From contig JAJJXM010000045.1 in the NCBI GenBank assembly GCA_024516155.1, positions 248,001-312,000 on the forward strand: a stretch of 64,000 nucleotides of DNA, in the 5' to 3' direction. This document shows, in pieces, positions 11,694 through 21,864 of this stretch. The notes beneath the pieces are model-generated. The model worked only from the letters and a program-made list of their open reading frames with translations, did not search any database and was not told the DNA's origin. Made by a program: the position numbers and the translations under genes. This stretch comes from Pyronema omphalodes (lineage: Eukaryota > Ascomycota > Pezizomycetes > Pezizales > Pyronemataceae). Positions within the stretch are counted from its first letter, which is position 1. The number at the start of each line of letters is the position of its first letter.

Positions 11694-12446
11694 CTACTTC
11701 GTCTCCTTGATTTTCCGCATCAAAACCGCATAAGGTTTCGGCACCTTATATTCTCGCCGACCACCAAACCGCCACCGGTCATTCCAAACACTGATCCTCC
11801 AGACTTCTAATATAAACAATTAGTCATAACTCTCAGAATCGACTTAAGTATGGATTGACTTACCATCACCAAGTGCCAATCCTTGGCAGCCGCAGCGTTC
11901 TCGAGAATGGTCCAAGAACGACCAGCTTGCTCCAGACGTTCTTTGTAGGCCCTAGACAAGTGAGAGCTACCGATAGCTCCAGACTTGGTAGCGCGAGGGA
12001 TTGAGACAGCAACCCGCAAGTCCTCGTTGATGGTGCTGACGGATGTGGGTCTGGAGAAGAGCGACGCCATGATGTGATTGATGTCGTCTTTGAATTTACG
12101 CTTGGTAGCGTCGGGGGAAAGAATATCCAAATCGTCGTGCTGAAGCTTGCGCTTCAAGGCGCGGACGGGAGCAACAGATGGCTCGTCGTGCTGGAGCTTG
12201 CGCTTGACAGTGCGGGAGCGAGCAGTAGCCTTCGGGCCGGCGTTGGAAGGAATCGAAACGTTCTCCTTGTGGTGCTGGCTCTGCGTGTTCTAGCGGTCAT
12301 AGGCTTCCCGAACTTGGGAGCCTTGACGAGGAGCGGTTTATTCGCCGAGATGGGCTGAGAGTCGCGCGGCTATGATGTTTATTAGCGATTAACGTCGCCA
12401 AAACAACAGGAATACTTGAGACTTACTTTGTCTGGACGGATGCCAT
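11694..12446 (-). pseudogene. Array gene A1, family member with three single-base deletions
   Basis: Exon 1 begins ATGGCATCCGTCCAG at 12446, with a GTAAGT donor. Exon 2 aligns with the intact copies but lacks one A in CTC-AAG (near 12357), one base before the KEN codons (near 12270), and exon 3 lacks one A in GAG-AAA-TAT (near 11752). Each deletion shifts the frame. Between the lesions the protein is well preserved (KFKDDINHIMASLFSRPTS, RATKSGAIGSSHLSRAYKER, AKDWH). A canonical intron 2 separates exons 2 and 3. Its N-terminal half is of the RATLKP.../GKPMTAR type shared with A2 and B3. It is probably non-functional unless the indels are sequence errors. Confidence 0.75.
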
Positions 12447-13332
12447 TGCTGTTGAATCTAATGATTGAGGTCGTTGCTTCTAATGAGCGTTGAAAAGTGA
12501 ATGGGAGGACTGATATTTTTCGCCGGTTGACGTGGTGAAGGTAACAGTCAGTGAGGATTCAAAGAGGAGGTTCTCAGGAGGATTAAATGGGTGGGCTGTC
12601 GGAAATCTGGAATCGCTATGGCAGTTGCCATTGACTCTGAAATCTTCTGCCATTGGGTTTGACCCTTTTCATCGTGGCTGCGCCGCTCTGAGGCTTAACG
12701 TGATGACAGCGCCTGTGTTCGACCCTTTGCTACCAGCTGCCGTTGAGTCTGAACGTTGGAAAGGTGTAGTATGCGTGAATTGTATTGCATACTGGATTGT
12801 CTGAGGAAGTGATTTATGAAAATCAAAGTAATTGCGCTGACATATTGTTTGGAGAATTGCGTATGTTTGAAAATTAGACTACAGGTTGTAAAACGTAAGC
12901 ACTTCCCGCTGTCGACAGTCCGGTGAGATAAAAACTTTCGTTCGAGCTGTATCAGTTTTTCAGATATGTCTCAAGCGTCGTGGGATCTGAAAGCTCGGTG
13001 AACTCGTGGGGAGACTTGTTATATAGCCCTTAGATATCACATTATCCTGGATGAGCTCAAATGGAAATCCGTACAAATGTCATCCGCACCTTCATGAGTT
13101 AATAAATAATCAACAGAATCAGCCTGTAAATTTGCGTTGAGAGAACTTGATGTTATATAATTACTTCCAGTTGGGTATGTAAACGCAGTTCAAACATCAT
13201 ATTGGCCGTCGCCGGTAACAGGTCTGCTGAGGAAAGAATCAGGTTTCAGGCGCTTCTTATTCCTACGATCATAACATGAAAACAAAAAACATTTAAAAGT
13301 AAAAAAACTACAAAAAACTACAGCCGGTACAT

Positions 13333-14087
13333 CTACTTCGTCTCCTTGATCTTTCTCATCAAAACCGCATAAGGTTTCGGCACCTTGTACTTCTCCCCCA
13401 CAACCAAACCACCACCGGTCATCCCAAACACTGATCCTCCAGAGTTCTAATGTAAACAGTTAGTTACAACTCTCAGAACCGACGTGAGTTTGTATTCACT
13501 TACAATCACCATGTGCCAATCCTTGGCAGCCGCAGCGTTCTCCAGTATGGTCCAAGAACGACCAGCTTGCTCCAGTCGTTCTTTGTAGGCCCTAGACAAG
13601 TGCGAGCTACCGATAGCTCCAGACTTGGTAGCGCGGGGGATTGAGACAGCAACCCGCATGTCCTCGTTGATGGTGCTGACGGATGTGGGTCTGGAGAAGA
13701 GCAACGCCATGATGTGATTGGTGTCGTCTTTAAATTTACGCTTGGTAGCGTTGTGGGAAAGAGCATTCGCATCGTCGTCCTGAAGCTTGCGCTTCAATGC
13801 GCGGACGGGAGCAACTGATGGCTCGTCGTGCTGGAGCTTGCGCTTGAAAGTGCGGGAGGGATTGATAGCCTTCTCGCCGGTGTTGGAAGGAACAGAATGG
13901 TTCTCCTTGTTAATGCTACTCTATGTGTTCTAGCGGTCATAGGCTTCCCGAAATTGGGAGCCTTGACGAGGAGTGGCTTGTTCGCCGAGATGGGCTTGAG
14001 AGTCGCGCGGCTATGATGTTTATTAGCGATCAACGTGACCAAAACAACTGGAATACTGGAGACTTACTTTTTTTCAATGGATGCCAT
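13333..14087 (-). pseudogene. Array gene A2, one single-base deletion in exon 2
   Basis: Same three-exon layout: a 20-nt exon 1 from the ATG at 14087, a short intron, a long exon 2, an intron with a GTAAGT donor, and exon 3 ending at TAG 13333-13335. Compared with B3, one base is missing near 13917 (GTAGC instead of GTCAGC), just before the KEN codons. This shifts the frame and exposes stops. Everything downstream (NHSVPSNTGEKAINPSRTFK..., RAYKERLEQAGRSW, and exon 3 NSGGSVFGMTGGGLVVGEKY) is otherwise intact. It is a recent pseudogene or a sequencing artefact. Confidence 0.75.
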
Positions 14088-15753
14088 TGCTGTTGAATCT
14101 AATGATTGAAATCGTTGGTTGCAATGAGCGTTGGTATGAAGGTGAGAGTGCTGATAGTTTTCTGGTTGACGTGGTGAAAGTATCAGTCGGTGAGAATGTA
14201 AAGCACGGATTTTTCGGGAGGATTAAATAAGTTGGCTGTTGGGAATCTGAAATGGCTATGGCAGTCGCCATTGACTCTAAAATATTCTGCCATTGGGTTT
14301 GACCCTTTCCATCGTGGCTGCGCAGCTCTGAGGCTTGACATGATGACAGTTTCCGCGTTCGACCCTTTCATACCACCTGCCATTGAGTCTGAACGTTGGA
14401 AAGGTGTAGTATGCGTGAATTGTACTACATACCTTTCTGGCTAAGGAAGTTATCTATGCAGATCAAAGCACTTACGCTGGCGTATCGTTTGGAGAAATGC
14501 ATATGTTTGAAAATTAGACTACAGATTGTATGAAACGTAAACACTTCTCGCAGTCGACAGTGCGGTGAGATAAAAACTTTCGTTCGAGCCGTGTCAATTT
14601 TTCAGATATGTTTTAAGAGTCGTGGGATCTGAAAGCTCGGTGAGCACGTGGAGAGATTTATGAGCTCAAGCGGAAATCCGTTCATAATGTCATCCGTACC
14701 GTAATGAGTTAACGAACAATCAATAGTATCAGTCTTTGGATCTCCATTGAGAGAACTCGATGTTATAAACTTACTCTCAGTTGGGGTACGTAAACGCAGT
14801 TCAAACATCACATTGGCCGTCGCCGGTAACAGGTCTGCTGAGGAAAGAATCAGGTTTCTGACACTTCTTATTCATACAATCGTAACATGAAAAACAAAAA
14901 AACACTTTTCAAAGTACAAACAACTACAAAACACTACAGCCGGTACATCTACTTCGTCTCCTTGATTTTTCTCATCAAAACCGCATAAGGTTTCGGCACC
15001 TTATATTTCTCTCCCACCACCAAACCACCACCGGTCATTCCAAACACCGATCCACCAGACTTCTAATGCAGACAATTAGTTATAACTCTCAGGACCGACG
15101 TGAGTATGGATTAACTTACGATCACCATCTGCCAATCCTTGGCAGCCGCAGCGTTCTCAAGTATGGCCCAAGAGCGACCAGCTTGCTCCAGACGTTCTTT
15201 GTAGGCCCTGGACAAGTGAGAACTACCGATAGCTCCAGACTTGGTAGCGCGGGGGATTGAGACAGCAACCCGCATGTCCTTGTTGATGGTGCTGACGGAT
15301 GTGGCCTTGGAGAAGAGCGACGCCATGATGTGATTGACGTCGTCTTTGAATTTACGCTTGATAGCGTTGTGGGAAAGAACATTCGCATCGTCGTCCTGAA
15401 GCTTGCGCTTCAATGCGCGGACGGGAGCAACTGATGGCTCGTCGTGCTGGGGCTTGCGCTTGAAAGTGCGTGAGGGATTAATAGCCTTCTCGAAGGCGTT
15501 GGAAGGAACGGGAAGGTTCTCCTTGTTGGTTCTCTGTCTGTGTTTACTTGCAGCGATTCTAGAGGTGGTAGGCTTCCCGAAGTTGGGGGCCTTGTCGAGG
15601 AGTGGTTTGTTCGCCGAAAGGGGCTTAAGAGCTCACTATGGTACATTTTTGCCACCAAGATTGTATATGTTATACAAGTTCCCCACCAAAAAACATATAC
15701 ATGCGAAGAATCTAAACAGCATTTATACCGATCGCTTGTTTACAAATCTGACT

Positions 15754-15915
15754 TATAATAGCATGTGTATAAATTTTCGCGCTAGTCAAATATTTATACA
15801 GGCAATTGTATAAGATTTCTCGATTTATAATAGCATGTGTATAAATATTTGACTAGCGCGAAAATTTATACAGGCAATTGTATAAGATTCTTCGGTTTAT
15901 AATAGCATATGTATA
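15754..15915. repeat. Direct repeats with a 25-bp inverted core, subterminal in the CACTA-like element
   Basis: A TATAATAGCATRTGTATA motif occurs three times (about 15755, 15826, 15898). Between copies lie the perfect 25-bp inverted repeats 15771-15795 and 15843-15867, each followed by the same TATACAGGCAATTGTATAAG motif in direct orientation. The core has thus been flipped inside an otherwise direct repeat. Arrangements like this near CACTA ends usually hold transposase-binding sites. Confidence 0.8.
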
Positions 15916-16957
15916 GATTCTTCATCGTCATGGAAACACTCAGACATCGGTCTATGGGGTTCTTGGAGAACATATGTTTATTGATGATAATTTCTACATA
16001 TCACCAAAGTGCACCACATTTTCTGATTACATATTCCTTCCCCTCCCAACCGAAAAATCCAACGAGTTCTTCAATACAATTGATTTCATTGATCTTCCGT
16101 TGACCAATACGTGATTCATAAATCGATTGCCCAACTCGTCCAAACAAAAGTTCTTACATCCGCTTCATCGTTGAACCCGTCAAACCACAAGCCGATAGCC
16201 TGCACGAGGATTGGGAAGATTGCTAATGCGAGCCCGGCCTCCTAAATTCAGTAGGCATGATGTTTTGTCGTCAGATTTCTTGTGATCATAATGGGTTCCT
16301 CCACTTTGTCCTTCATCTCGATTTCCCTCTTTCCCCCCACCTCTGTCTCTCCTTGTTCCATAAGGTGGCGATTGTAGGGTATTGGGGGTTCGTCTAGTGA
16401 TGCTGTGGGGAGTTTGGGAGACGTTTTAGCGGTTGGATTAACGGCGAGTGAGGTTGTAAGTTGGCATTGACGTCATAATGACACCAAGATGGAAGTGGAA
16501 TCCTGACAATGAAAAACTAATACTTATAGCGCGACCTAAAACAGGAATGACAAACAGAGGGTATATCAATCCCCCGTCATGTCGATTAGGTGGGACAATG
16601 GTACCTCGACTTCGACAAAATCTAACTCGAACACCTCATTCAATCAAAAACAAAATCTGAATGTCCTCTATCTGCAGTGATATGGACCCGGAACCATTGC
16701 GCAAGGTGCCAATGGCAACCTTTTGGTAGCGGAGGAGATTGATGCTATATCAGCTGACCTGGGAGCATCACAGGCTACTACACATCATGGCAGGAAGGAC
16801 AAAAAAACAGAAGAAAAAAAGCAGAACATCAGCCTTGCAGCGGAAAAAATACTGACTAAAAAACTGCAGAAAGCTGGATATGAGCTGAGGCAACGGTGTA
16901 ATAAAGATCACGAACGGTTTGCATCAAAGTAGATGTCTTCTTAAACCTTCTTGTTCT

Positions 16958-17710
16958 TATGGTTTTTTTTGTTTTGTTTTCTGGTTTTTTTTTGGTTTCT
17001 TCAGTTTTTTTTTTTTGGCATTTTTGATATTTTTCGTTTTTTTGGTTTTTTTGGTTATGGTTTTGAACCTTCTGTCGTTATTGTTTGGTTATTTTTGTTT
17101 GTTTTGTTTTCTTGTTCTTTTTTTTTTGGTTTCTTCAGTGTTTTTTTTTTTTGGAATTTTTGTTTTTTTTTTGTTTTTGCAGTTTCTTTGGTTATTTCAG
17201 TTTTTTGGTTATGGTTTTGAATCTTCTCGTCGTTATTGTTTTAATTGTTTTGTTTTGTTTCTGGTTTTCTTTTCGTTTCTTCAGTTTGTTTTTGGAATTT
17301 TTAATATTTTTGGTTTTTCACATTGTTTGGTAATTTCAGTTTTTCTCGGTTTAGCCATTTTAGTTGTTTCGGTTATCTCGGTTTTCTCGATTATCGTCTT
17401 CTGCTGTTCTAGGGTTCTAGTGTTTTCGGTATTTAGACTGTTTGGGTTAAAGTGGTTTTTTTGGTATTCTCGGCTATGGTTTTTTTTCGCCATTTTAGTT
17501 TTCCCCGTTGTGGTTTTTTTTGTTTTTGTTTTTGTTTTTGTTTTTTGTTTTTGTTTTTTGTTTTTGTTTTTTGTTTTTGTTTTTTGTTTTTGTTTTGTTT
17601 TTGTTTTTGTTTTTGTTTTTGTTTGTTTTTTGTTTTTGTTTTTGTTTTTGTTTTGTTTTTTTGTTTGTTTTTGTTTTTGTTTTTTGTTTTTGTTTTTGTT
17701 TTTTTATCAT
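16958..17710. repeat. T-rich low-complexity tract, (GTTTTT)n at its right end
   Basis: Almost no C or A on the plus strand, ending in about 190 bases of GTTTTT/GTTTTTT repeats (17517-17705). The long phenylalanine-rich or lysine/glutamine-rich open frames across it are products of this composition and not genes. Confidence 0.9.
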
Positions 17711-19010
17711 ATAATTTAGTAGTGCTCGTCTAAATAAACAAGTCCACCACATTAGTTCTACAAATCTTTTGTTCATATTGGGAAGTTATTTCTTTGTTAT
17801 ATTCACGCCATTGTATTTGTGACAAAATGTTTATCTTTGTTTTATCCATGGGATTGTATATTTCATAGAAAGTTATATCTTTTTGTTATCCCCGCGATTG
17901 TATTTCTTCCGTTGTGGTATAAACGGGTATATCACATGTTTAAAAATGTATATGTAAATCATAAACCTGTTCTATCCCACTAGGCAAACATATACAGAAA
18001 GACTGTATAAAACTTATACCATTACATGTACCATAGGGGCTACGGGGCTATGATTTTTATTATTAGTGATCAACATGACCAAAATAACAGGAATAATTGA
18101 GACTTACTTTTTCTGGACAGATGCCATTGCTGTTGAATCTAATGATTGAAATCGTTTGTTGTAATGAGCGTTAGTAGGAAGGTGAGAGTGCTGATAGTCT
18201 GTGCTGGTTGACGTGCTGAAAGTATGAGTCGGTGAGGATTCAAAGAGGAGGTTCTCAGGAGGATTAAATGGGTGGGCTGTCGGAAATCTGGAATCGCTAT
18301 GGCAGTCGCCATTGACTCTGAAATTTTCTGTCGTTGGGTTTGACCCTTTCCATCGTGGCTGCCCAGCTCTGAGGCTTAATGTGATGACAGTTTCTGTGTT
18401 CGACCCTTTGCTACCAGCTGCCATTGAGTCTGAACGTTGGAAAGGTGTAGTATGCGTGACTGTTACCACATAATTAATTGACTGAGGACGTTATTTATGA
18501 AGATCAAAGTAATTGCGCTGACATATCGTTTGTGGAAATGCGTATGTTTGAATATGAGACTACAGGTTGTGGGAAACGTAAATACTTCTCTCAGTTGACA
18601 GTCCGATGAGATAGCAACTTTTCTTCGAGCTGTATCAGTTCTTCAGATATGTCTCAAGCGTGGGATCTGAAAGCTCGGTGAACCCGTGGAGAGACTTGTT
18701 ATATAGCCCTTAGACATCACGTTATCATGGATGGGCTTGAATGCAAATCCGTACATAATGTCATCCGCACCTTCGTAAGTTAATGAACAGTCGAAATCAT
18801 CATCCTTTGGATTTCCATTGAGAGAACTCGGTGTTAAATACTTACTTCTAGTTGGGGTATTTAAACGCAGTCTAAACATCACATTGGCCGTCACCAGTAA
18901 CAGATCTGCTGAGGAAAGAATCAGGTTTTTGGCGCTTCTTATTCATACGATCATAACATCAAAGACAGAAAAATCACTTTTCAAAGTACAAAAAACTACA
19001 GCCGGTACAT

Positions 19011-19784
19011 CTACTTCGTCTCCTTGATTTTTCTCATCAAAACCGCATAAGGTTTCGGCACCTTATATTTCTGGCCCACAACCAAACCACCACCGGTCAT
19101 CCCAAATACCGATCCACCAGACTTCTAATATAAACAATTAGTTACAACCCTCAGAACTGACGTGAGTATGGATTGACTTACAATCACCATGTGCCAGTTT
19201 TTGGCAGCCGCAGCGTTTTCAAGTATGTTCCAAGAACGACCTGCTTGCTCCAGTAGTTCTTTGTAGGCCCTGGACAAGTGAGAGCTAACGATAGCTCCAG
19301 ACTTGGTAGCGCGGGGGATTGAGACAGCAACCCGCATGTCCTTGCTGATAGTGCTGATGGATGTGGGCTTGGAAAAGAGCGACGCCAAGATGTGATTAGT
19401 GTCGTCTTTGAATTTACGCTTGGTAGCGTCGGGGGAAAGAATATCTAAATCGTCGTCCTGGAGCTTGCGCTTCAAGGCGCCGACGGGAGTAACAGATGGC
19501 TCGTCATGCTGGAGCTTGCGCTTGACAGTGCGGGAGCGAGCAGTAGCCTTCTCGCCGGCATTGGAAGGAGTGGAAAGGTTCTCCTTGTTGTTTCTGGCTC
19601 TGTGTTTAATTGCGGCGGTTCCAGCAGTGGTAGGCTTTGCGAACGTCTTTGTGGCATCGACGAGGAGGTGGTTTGTTCGCCGAAATGGGCTTGAGAGCTA
19701 CGGGGCTGTGATTTTTATTAGCGATCAACGTGATCAAAATAATAGAGAGTACCGGAGACTATACGTTTTCTGAATGGTAGCCAT
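19011..19784 (-). pseudogene. Array gene A4, one-base insertion and weak first splice donor
   Basis: The start ATG is at 19784 (ATGGCTACCATTCAG). The intron 1 donor reads GTATAG instead of the GTAAGT of its relatives. Early exon 2 has an extra base near 19667 (CCACCTCC versus CCACTCC), which shifts the frame before the KEN codons. The rest is well preserved: QHDEPSVTPVGALKRKLQ, KFKDDTNHILASLFSKPTS, RAYKELLEQAGRSW, and exon 3 KSGGSVFGMTGGGLVVGQKY ending at TAG 19011-19013. It belongs to the VALKP subtype with B1, B2 and B4. Confidence 0.75.
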
Positions 19785-19999
19785 TGCTATTGGATGTACT
19801 GATTGAGGTCGTTGGTTTTAATGAGCGTTGGTAGGTGAATGAGAGTGTTGATAGTTTTTGCCGATTGACGTAGTGAAAGTATGAGTCGGTTAGGATTTAA
19901 AGCGGGGGTTGCCAGCAGGAATAAATAGGTGGGCTGTTGCAAGTCTGGAATCGCTGTGTCAGTTGCCATTGACTCTGGAATTTTCTGCCATTGGGTTTG

Positions 20000-21098
20000 A
20001 CACTGAGATAAACGAATAGTTGGTAGTTCTCGATTTTTGAGTGCTCGTAATATGTTGTGAATGCGCATCCTACCGCAGCTCTGAAAGCCTAGATAACAAC
20101 CCAAAACATGGTTAGCATATGGAGCGAATGTCGGGAGGATATAATACATCTGGTAGTTGTCCGTTTTGCTACGAGTTCCGAATAGTAACTGGGATGATTG
20201 ACTCTTTGGCCTTCGCCGCGCGTGCGGTATCTACAGGTGTAGTTTTTGTCGTGATTGTTGTTGAAAGGATATTCTCTGGCTTTTTATAGTTGGGAACGGC
20301 ATTCTGTTTGAGTGACAATGCAGAAAACCATTGGCGTCCTGGTGTGTGTTGGACTCTCCGGGGGTCCAAACTGATGCGTTAAAAACCTCTCGCATTCCAT
20401 GGGAATTATATACATGTCGCATATATTACTGTAAAGAACATTGCAGCTTATTTTCTTTATTTTATGTAATTCATTTGCTACCATCTTATAATATCTTTAC
20501 ACGATATAAATAATTCAGAAAAAATGCGGTGGCAGCGGTGATATAAGGGTTAGGGTTTCTGACAGCATTCCAATCCGGTGGTTGAATTCGACCTCTCTGA
20601 CCATGCACTTAAGTACGCGTTCCCCCACTAAGATAATCAGATAATCCGGTATCACTCTGCTTGTGTTAAGCCTCGCACAGTGCACACAATACGTAGTTGA
20701 ATCCTTAGCGTAAACAGAAAATCAATATTATGCACCTCATAACAAATGATCATGCAGGTGAATCTCATGCAGTTACAATCCGAATAAGCCAGTGATCGAG
20801 AAATAAAGCGACCATTGGCAATGCGACCTAGGCTAAAGGTACACGATCAGTGCAACGTACCATGAAATGTTTATATTTATGGGTATAGAGCTATATCGTG
20901 TAATAAATTCACAAATACGAGGGAAATCACACAAGCCATCGACGAAACCACAAAGCGGTTTTTGCACCGGCCCACAAGATGGCTCCTTGCCAGGTTAATA
21001 TTGCAATAACGATTATGTATCTCAACAACATGCATTCAGATCAACTCCATCTGAAAATCAGAACTATTCCCTTCGTGCCTTGTAGCATGCGAGCTTCC
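20000..21098. other. Spacer right of array A
   Basis: No supported gene; open frames here are short and overlap on both strands. It contains a telomere-like motif near 20545, described separately, and AT-rich sequence beyond it. Confidence 0.45.
20531..20690 (+). repeat. Telomere-like motif block, inverted copy of 59245-59345
   Basis: It contains AAGGGTTAGGGTTT (20545-20558), then an AATCCGGTGGTTGAATT segment and a TAATCAGATAATC segment. The same three elements occur in the same order on the opposite strand at 59345-59245. Similarity is patchy, but the order is preserved. Only two TTAGGG units are present, so this is not a telomere. Confidence 0.55.
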
Positions 21099-21419
21099 TT
21101 AAGAGGCAGTATTATCGTTATCCGCCGCAAAGCCTATATTTTTCTTCTTTCTCCAATGATCACTTCCAAAGAAACTGTCCATCTCCTTCTCATCTTGAAT
21201 TCCAATGCCCTGCTCTTCATATATTTCCTTTTTCGGCTTCTTTCCTGCGATGACCAAGTTCTTGATTTTTGTCCACGTTTTCTTGGCTGCCTGTTTGGAC
21301 TTTTTATCCGTATGGCCCTTGGTCGAAGCGCTTGAAGGCTTTGGCTCGCTTGTGTCGCGATTGGAGTTCCCGCTCATAAGGTTGGACGCGGTGGTAGATG
21401 CAGGGGTTGTGAGATCCAT
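21099..21419 (-). CDS. Small Lys/Ser-rich hypothetical protein, 106 aa
   Basis: ATG at 21419 (CAATGGATC), stop at 21099-21101, no intron needed. The N-terminal third is Ser/Thr/Asn-rich and probably disordered. The middle carries the basic amphipathic segment KKSKQAAKKTWTKIKNLVIA, then KKPKKEIYEEQ. The C-terminus contains FFGSDHW and is mildly acidic. There is no signal peptide or transmembrane segment. The basic helix weakly recalls the C-terminal part of the small protein at 46415 (KDAWKSAKDKIKIVLNLK), but this is resemblance only. Function unknown. Confidence 0.55.
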   Translation of the reverse strand: MDLTTPASTTASNLMSGNSNRDTSEPKPSSASTKGHTDKKSKQAAKKTWTKIKNLVIAGKKPKKEIYEEQGIGIQDEKEMDSFFGSDHWRKKKNIGFAADNDNTAS

Positions 21420-21864
21420 TGACGTAGATGATCAATTATCGAAGATGGGTGGAGAGTGAAAATGTGATGGCGGGTTGGTGTGGAATGAAAGGTTGTGTAG
21501 TGTTGTAAGAAAAGCCGTATCTCATAGTATGTTCTTATACGTTCTACGATAAATACCATTGGTTGTGTTAAGCATGTGGTGGAGGTTCATCCTGGTGGCG
21601 GACAATAACCCCGCCACATGGTGCATCTTGAACATTGGACCATTCCATTTACGGCTAGCATTCATTACTTTCGGCATCTTATTTTTATTCTTGTTGAGTC
21701 AATCAAGGGCTAATAGTTTGTCACGCTCGTGGTGCAACGGCGAATAATGGTTGATGCATCACTAGTCATGATTTCTCACTTAAAAGCTGACTCGTGTTCT
21801 GCGTATGTACCACGGAAAAGTACATCATTCATCGATAATTGCAAAAATAAAAATTCTATAGAAT

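Larger units (their letters stand above)
15634..18038. mobile_element. CACTA (CMC/EnSpm)-like non-autonomous element, 2405 bp
   Basis: The ends are CACTATGGTACAT (15634-15646) and, on the other strand, CCCTATGGTACAT (18026-18038), with 12 of 13 bases matching. A direct GCT lies on both sides (15631-15633 and 18039-18041). A CACTA terminus plus a 3-bp target duplication is the hallmark of the CACTA superfamily. The left subterminal region contains the duplicated and inverted motifs at 15754-15915. The interior has no transposase. It holds two short open frames (16478-16660, 16723-16932; the second is Lys-rich) of unknown meaning and a long T-rich tract. It destroys array gene A3. Confidence 0.8.
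14949..18127 (-). pseudogene. Array gene A3, interrupted by a CACTA-like transposon
   Basis: Exon 1 (ATGGCATCTGTCCAG, start 18127) and the first bases of exon 2 lie right of the transposon; the rest of exon 2 and exon 3 lie left of it, ending at TAG 14949-14951. The insertion (15634-18038) falls in the VALKP codons at the start of exon 2. Rejoining the flanks across the GCT duplication matches the uninterrupted copies. The reading frame left of the element is open throughout and keeps the KEN tripeptide, the KRK motifs and the full C-terminal half, and both splice sites of intron 2 are good. I see no other lesion, so this copy seems to have been intact when the transposon landed. Confidence 0.85.
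11598..19999 (-). repeat. Array A: four tandem units of a small gene family, minus strand
   Basis: Four units, each with one three-exon gene plus conserved flanks, spaced 1641, 1632 (after removing the transposon in A3) and 1657 bp from start codon to start codon. The left edge is the recurring block ATCAGGTTTCTGGCGCTTCT (11608-11627). The right edge lies just after TTCTGCCATTGGGTTTGACA (19982-20001). Besides the gene, each unit carries a conserved upstream block with CAATGGC motifs and a downstream block encoding a DCSLT...DDIMYG-like peptide. The same unit appears inverted in array B at 47959-54510. Confidence 0.9.

Noticed and set aside
12532..12804. Plus-strand open frame (SLWQLPLTLKSSAIGFDPFH...), recurring at 14232
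   Set aside because: It is antisense to the conserved upstream block of the array units. It recurs because the unit recurs, and it is broken in several copies.
16919..17719. 266-codon phenylalanine-rich open frame
   Set aside because: It lies on the T-rich low-complexity tract inside the CACTA-like element. The composition alone explains it.
20545..20558. Chromosome end (telomere)
   Set aside because: Only about two TTAGGG units, with unique sequence and genes on both sides.
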